In this document: positions 63,743 to 64,000 of the stretch, one piece after another
How positions within the stretch are numbered: position 1 is the first letter of the stretch
How the letters are laid out: each line of letters begins with the position of its first letter
Source of the DNA: Nageia nagi
Taxonomy: Eukaryota; Pinophyta
Direction: 5' to 3'
Assembly: GCA_050084985.1 (NCBI GenBank)
Contig: JBITNC010000001.1
Coordinates: 197,346,001 to 197,410,000 of the forward strand
DNA: 64,000 bases
The notes under the pieces: generated by a model
Seen by the model: the letters and a program-made list of their open reading frames with translations, nothing else
Database searches by the model: none
Told to the model about the DNA's origin: nothing
Translations under genes and position numbers: made by a program

Positions 63743-64000
63743 TGATGAGCCATTCTAGGTCTCACTTCTCAAAGGTGCCCTAGGAGAAGGATGTTTGGTT
63801 TATAGCTCTGAAATTGACCAATCAAAATAAAAAATATATCAAATATCCAATGTTTAGGCAATTTGAGAAATTAAACACTTTGAACATGCAAACATACCTC
63901 TAAAAACCCAACATTGTAGTAAAAGAGTAGAAAAACATTTAATAATGAAAATATACTTCTAGGTCCAATGTCACACTTAGGAAGCAAAATAGAGATATTA
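63743..64000 (-). repeat. Element E 5' LTR (partial)
   Basis: Matches 58944-59195 and is cut by the window end. Confidence 0.85.

Larger units (their letters stand above)
58944..64000 (-). mobile_element. Element E: minus-strand LTR element encoding a coiled-coil protein (runs off the window)
   Basis: The 3' LTR is at 58944-60268. A matching 5' LTR starts at 63743 and continues past the window end. A primer site of initiator Met type lies next to the 5' LTR, and a purine tract (AAGGAGGGAAAAC, minus) next to the 3' LTR. The internal region is only about 3.5 kb and shows a tandem repeat and one long decayed ORF, with no gag, protease, RT or integrase motif. This fits a non-autonomous LTR retrotransposon that carries a foreign or very diverged gene. 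Confidence 0.78.

Overview
The window is a piece of a large, AT-rich plant nuclear genome made almost entirely of old, nested transposable elements. No host single-copy gene, tRNA, rRNA or prokaryotic feature was recognised. The content (LINE, Ty1/copia, Ty3/gypsy of the Tat/Athila type, CACTA, plant mobile domain, TTTAGGG-like arrays, initiator-Met-tRNA primer sites) is plant-specific. The slow decay of long nested insertions and the interstitial telomere-like arrays would suit a gymnosperm such as a conifer, but that is inference. All boundaries and domains were read by eye.

Layout. 1-1870: decayed LINE ORF2. 3474-4195: degenerate telomere-like array, G-rich strand on top. 4468-31714: Copia-1 (LTRs about 500 bp, TSD AAATT), containing Gypsy-2 (9109-28439, LTRs about 1.78 kb), which contains Copia-2 (18428-23446, minus strand, LTRs 479 bp, TSD TTTTG). 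Copia-1 appears to sit inside an older CACTA transposon. Its transposase (TNP2 plus a DUF4216-like tail) lies at about 33300-39655 and is itself split by a small LTR element C (34504-37124). A second telomere-like array, inverted relative to the first, follows at 39936-40532.

40533-49071: mixed debris, including two 236-bp direct repeats around a minus-strand fragment of the Gypsy-2 family and a plus-strand gypsy gag remnant. 49072-58486: element D, a minus-strand LTR retrotransposon with a gag but no recognisable pol. It carries an antisense gene with a plant mobile domain (PMD). It shares a 190-bp tandem repeat before the 3' LTR with element C. 58944 to beyond 64000: element E, a minus-strand LTR element whose only visible coding content is a coiled-coil protein behind a roughly 61-bp tandem repeat.

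Almost every coding region is broken by stop codons, mostly where a C-to-T or G-to-A change in CAA, CAG, CGA or TGG explains them, as expected for methylated, silenced DNA. Copia-2 is the youngest and least damaged: 13 differences between its two 479-bp LTRs, six in-frame stops and one frameshift. The observations most worth following are the antisense PMD gene in gag-only element D, the inverted telomere-like arrays around the CACTA transposase, the RNase H domain upstream of reverse transcriptase in Gypsy-2, its long unidentified third ORF, and the palindromic TGACGTCA-derived sites in the Gypsy-2 LTR repeats.
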